Assembly (NCBI GenBank): GCA_000702685.1
Contig: JNJD01000014.1
Coordinates: 23,523 to 87,522, forward strand
From: Lachnospiraceae bacterium AC2028
GTDB taxonomy: Bacteria; Bacillota; Clostridia; Lachnospirales; Lachnospiraceae
Length of the DNA stretch: 64,000 bases
Direction of reading: 5' to 3'
Part shown: positions 63,373-64,000 of the stretch, one piece after another
Layout: each line of letters starts with the position of its first letter
Position numbering within the stretch: position 1 is the stretch's first letter
Translations under genes and position numbers: made by a program
Notes under the pieces: model-generated
Database searches by the model: none
Told to the model about the DNA's origin: nothing
Seen by the model: only the letters and a program-made list of their open reading frames with translations

Positions 63373-63400
63373 ATAATAACACAAATGCAGAAAGAGTCAG
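63373..63400 (-). promoter_or_regulatory. Promoter of the EamA gene, near-leaderless
   Basis: On the - strand CTGACT (63400-63395), 16 bases, then TATTAT (63378-63373), with the extended element TGT before it. Eight bases separate the -10 box from the ATG, and there is no Shine-Dalgarno sequence. Confidence 0.55.
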
Positions 63401-63485
63401 TGATGCATTTTGCTCAAGCCGATCATCATAAAAGTGTATGTGTTTATGCCATTTTCACAAGCCTGAAAAAAATATATTTTTCTTG

Positions 63486-63514
63486 TTGACTTTGAAAAAT
63501 CGCTGTGATATTTT
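63486..63514 (+). promoter_or_regulatory. Ribosomal RNA operon promoter
   Basis: TTGACT (63486-63491), 17 bases, then TATTTT (63509-63514) with TGa before it. It stands about 210 bases upstream of 16S. A boxA-like stretch (GTTCCTTGATAATTCAATA, near 63545) follows in the leader, as in rRNA operons. Confidence 0.65.
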
Positions 63515-63650
63515 ATATAAGCTGTCGCTTTGAGGACAGGATAGTTCCTTGATAATTCAATACTAATGCATCCCTGAAAAATTCCTATATAAAGTAATTT
63601 TTTAGAGAACGAAACAAAACCTTATTTCAGTAGATATGGATTAGCCAGTG

Positions 63651-63701
63651 GAGTTAATCGCTACGCGATTAACTCTTTGTTAAACAGCAGAGCTGTTTAA
63701 C
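63651..63701. repeat. Two adjacent perfect hairpins in the rRNA leader
   Basis: GAGTTAATCGC and GCGATTAACTC (63651-63675) and GTTAAACAGC and GCTGTTTAAC (63679-63701) form two hairpins three bases apart, with loops of three bases, about 25 bases before 16S. The rest of the region 63401-63725 holds the promoter and no gene. Confidence 0.8.
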
Positions 63702-63725
63702 ATTTCTGAAACTTAGGTTCAAACT

Positions 63726-64000
<275 letters not shown>

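Overview
The window most likely comes from a Gram-positive, anaerobic clostridial bacterium of the Lachnospiraceae (the Butyrivibrio/Roseburia side of Clostridium cluster XIVa). The evidence is the 5' end of a 16S rRNA gene at the right edge with a cluster XIVa-type start, a secG-rnr-smpB-ssrA block, a clostridial type IV pilus-like operon, and lipobox lipoproteins with no outer-membrane genes. Nearly all genes are on the + strand. Only an esterase/GH43 fusion and an EamA transporter are on the - strand.

Layout. (1) 1-8.0 kb: a 5'-truncated YfhO-type GT-C membrane protein, two half-size EamA/SMR-like proteins, a giant YfhO-DUF6020-like fusion and an acyltransferase. (2) 8.0-15.0 kb: a visibly A+T-richer block with four glycosyltransferases, a Wzx-type flippase, an FdtA-type ketoisomerase, a hexapeptide acyltransferase and a MaoC-type hydratase. 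(3) 15.0-24.6 kb: a CDP-sugar cluster with a DRE-TIM aldolase-like enzyme, an acyltransferase, a YerE-like ThDP enzyme, RfbF, RfbG, an SDR reductase/epimerase, a polyprenyl-phosphate glycosyltransferase and RfbH. It predicts a branched 3,6-dideoxyhexose related to yersiniose. (4) 24.7-31.3 kb: one more GT-C enzyme and two more YfhO paralogues. (5) 31.4-42.6 kb: a type IV pilus/type II secretion-like operon (PilC, pilin, PilD, PilM-PilN fusion, PilO and four prepilin-like or PilX-like proteins), with its own promoter and terminator but no assembly ATPase. (6) 42.6-48.4 kb: two large orphan solute-binding-type lipoproteins around a PIN-domain protein. (7) 48.4-52.1 kb: secG, rnr, smpB and tmRNA. 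(8) 52.2-63.4 kb: an HD-GYP protein, the esterase-GH43-CBM fusion, a GH3 NagZ-type enzyme, a three-gene envelope operon and an EamA transporter. (9) 63.4-64 kb: rRNA promoter, leader and the start of 16S.

The first 31 kb reads as one cell-surface glycan locus. Cytoplasmic enzymes make nucleotide sugars, a CsbB/GtrB-like enzyme could load one onto undecaprenyl phosphate, small EamA-type proteins could flip it, and the four YfhO-family GT-C proteins could transfer it outside.

The most interesting signals are the predicted branched-sugar pathway with its added aldolase-like enzyme, a recurring leaderless start architecture (-10 box, 6-8 nt, start codon, no Shine-Dalgarno) at rnr, smpB, the GH3 gene and the EamA gene, and a nested palindromic element between smpB and ssrA.
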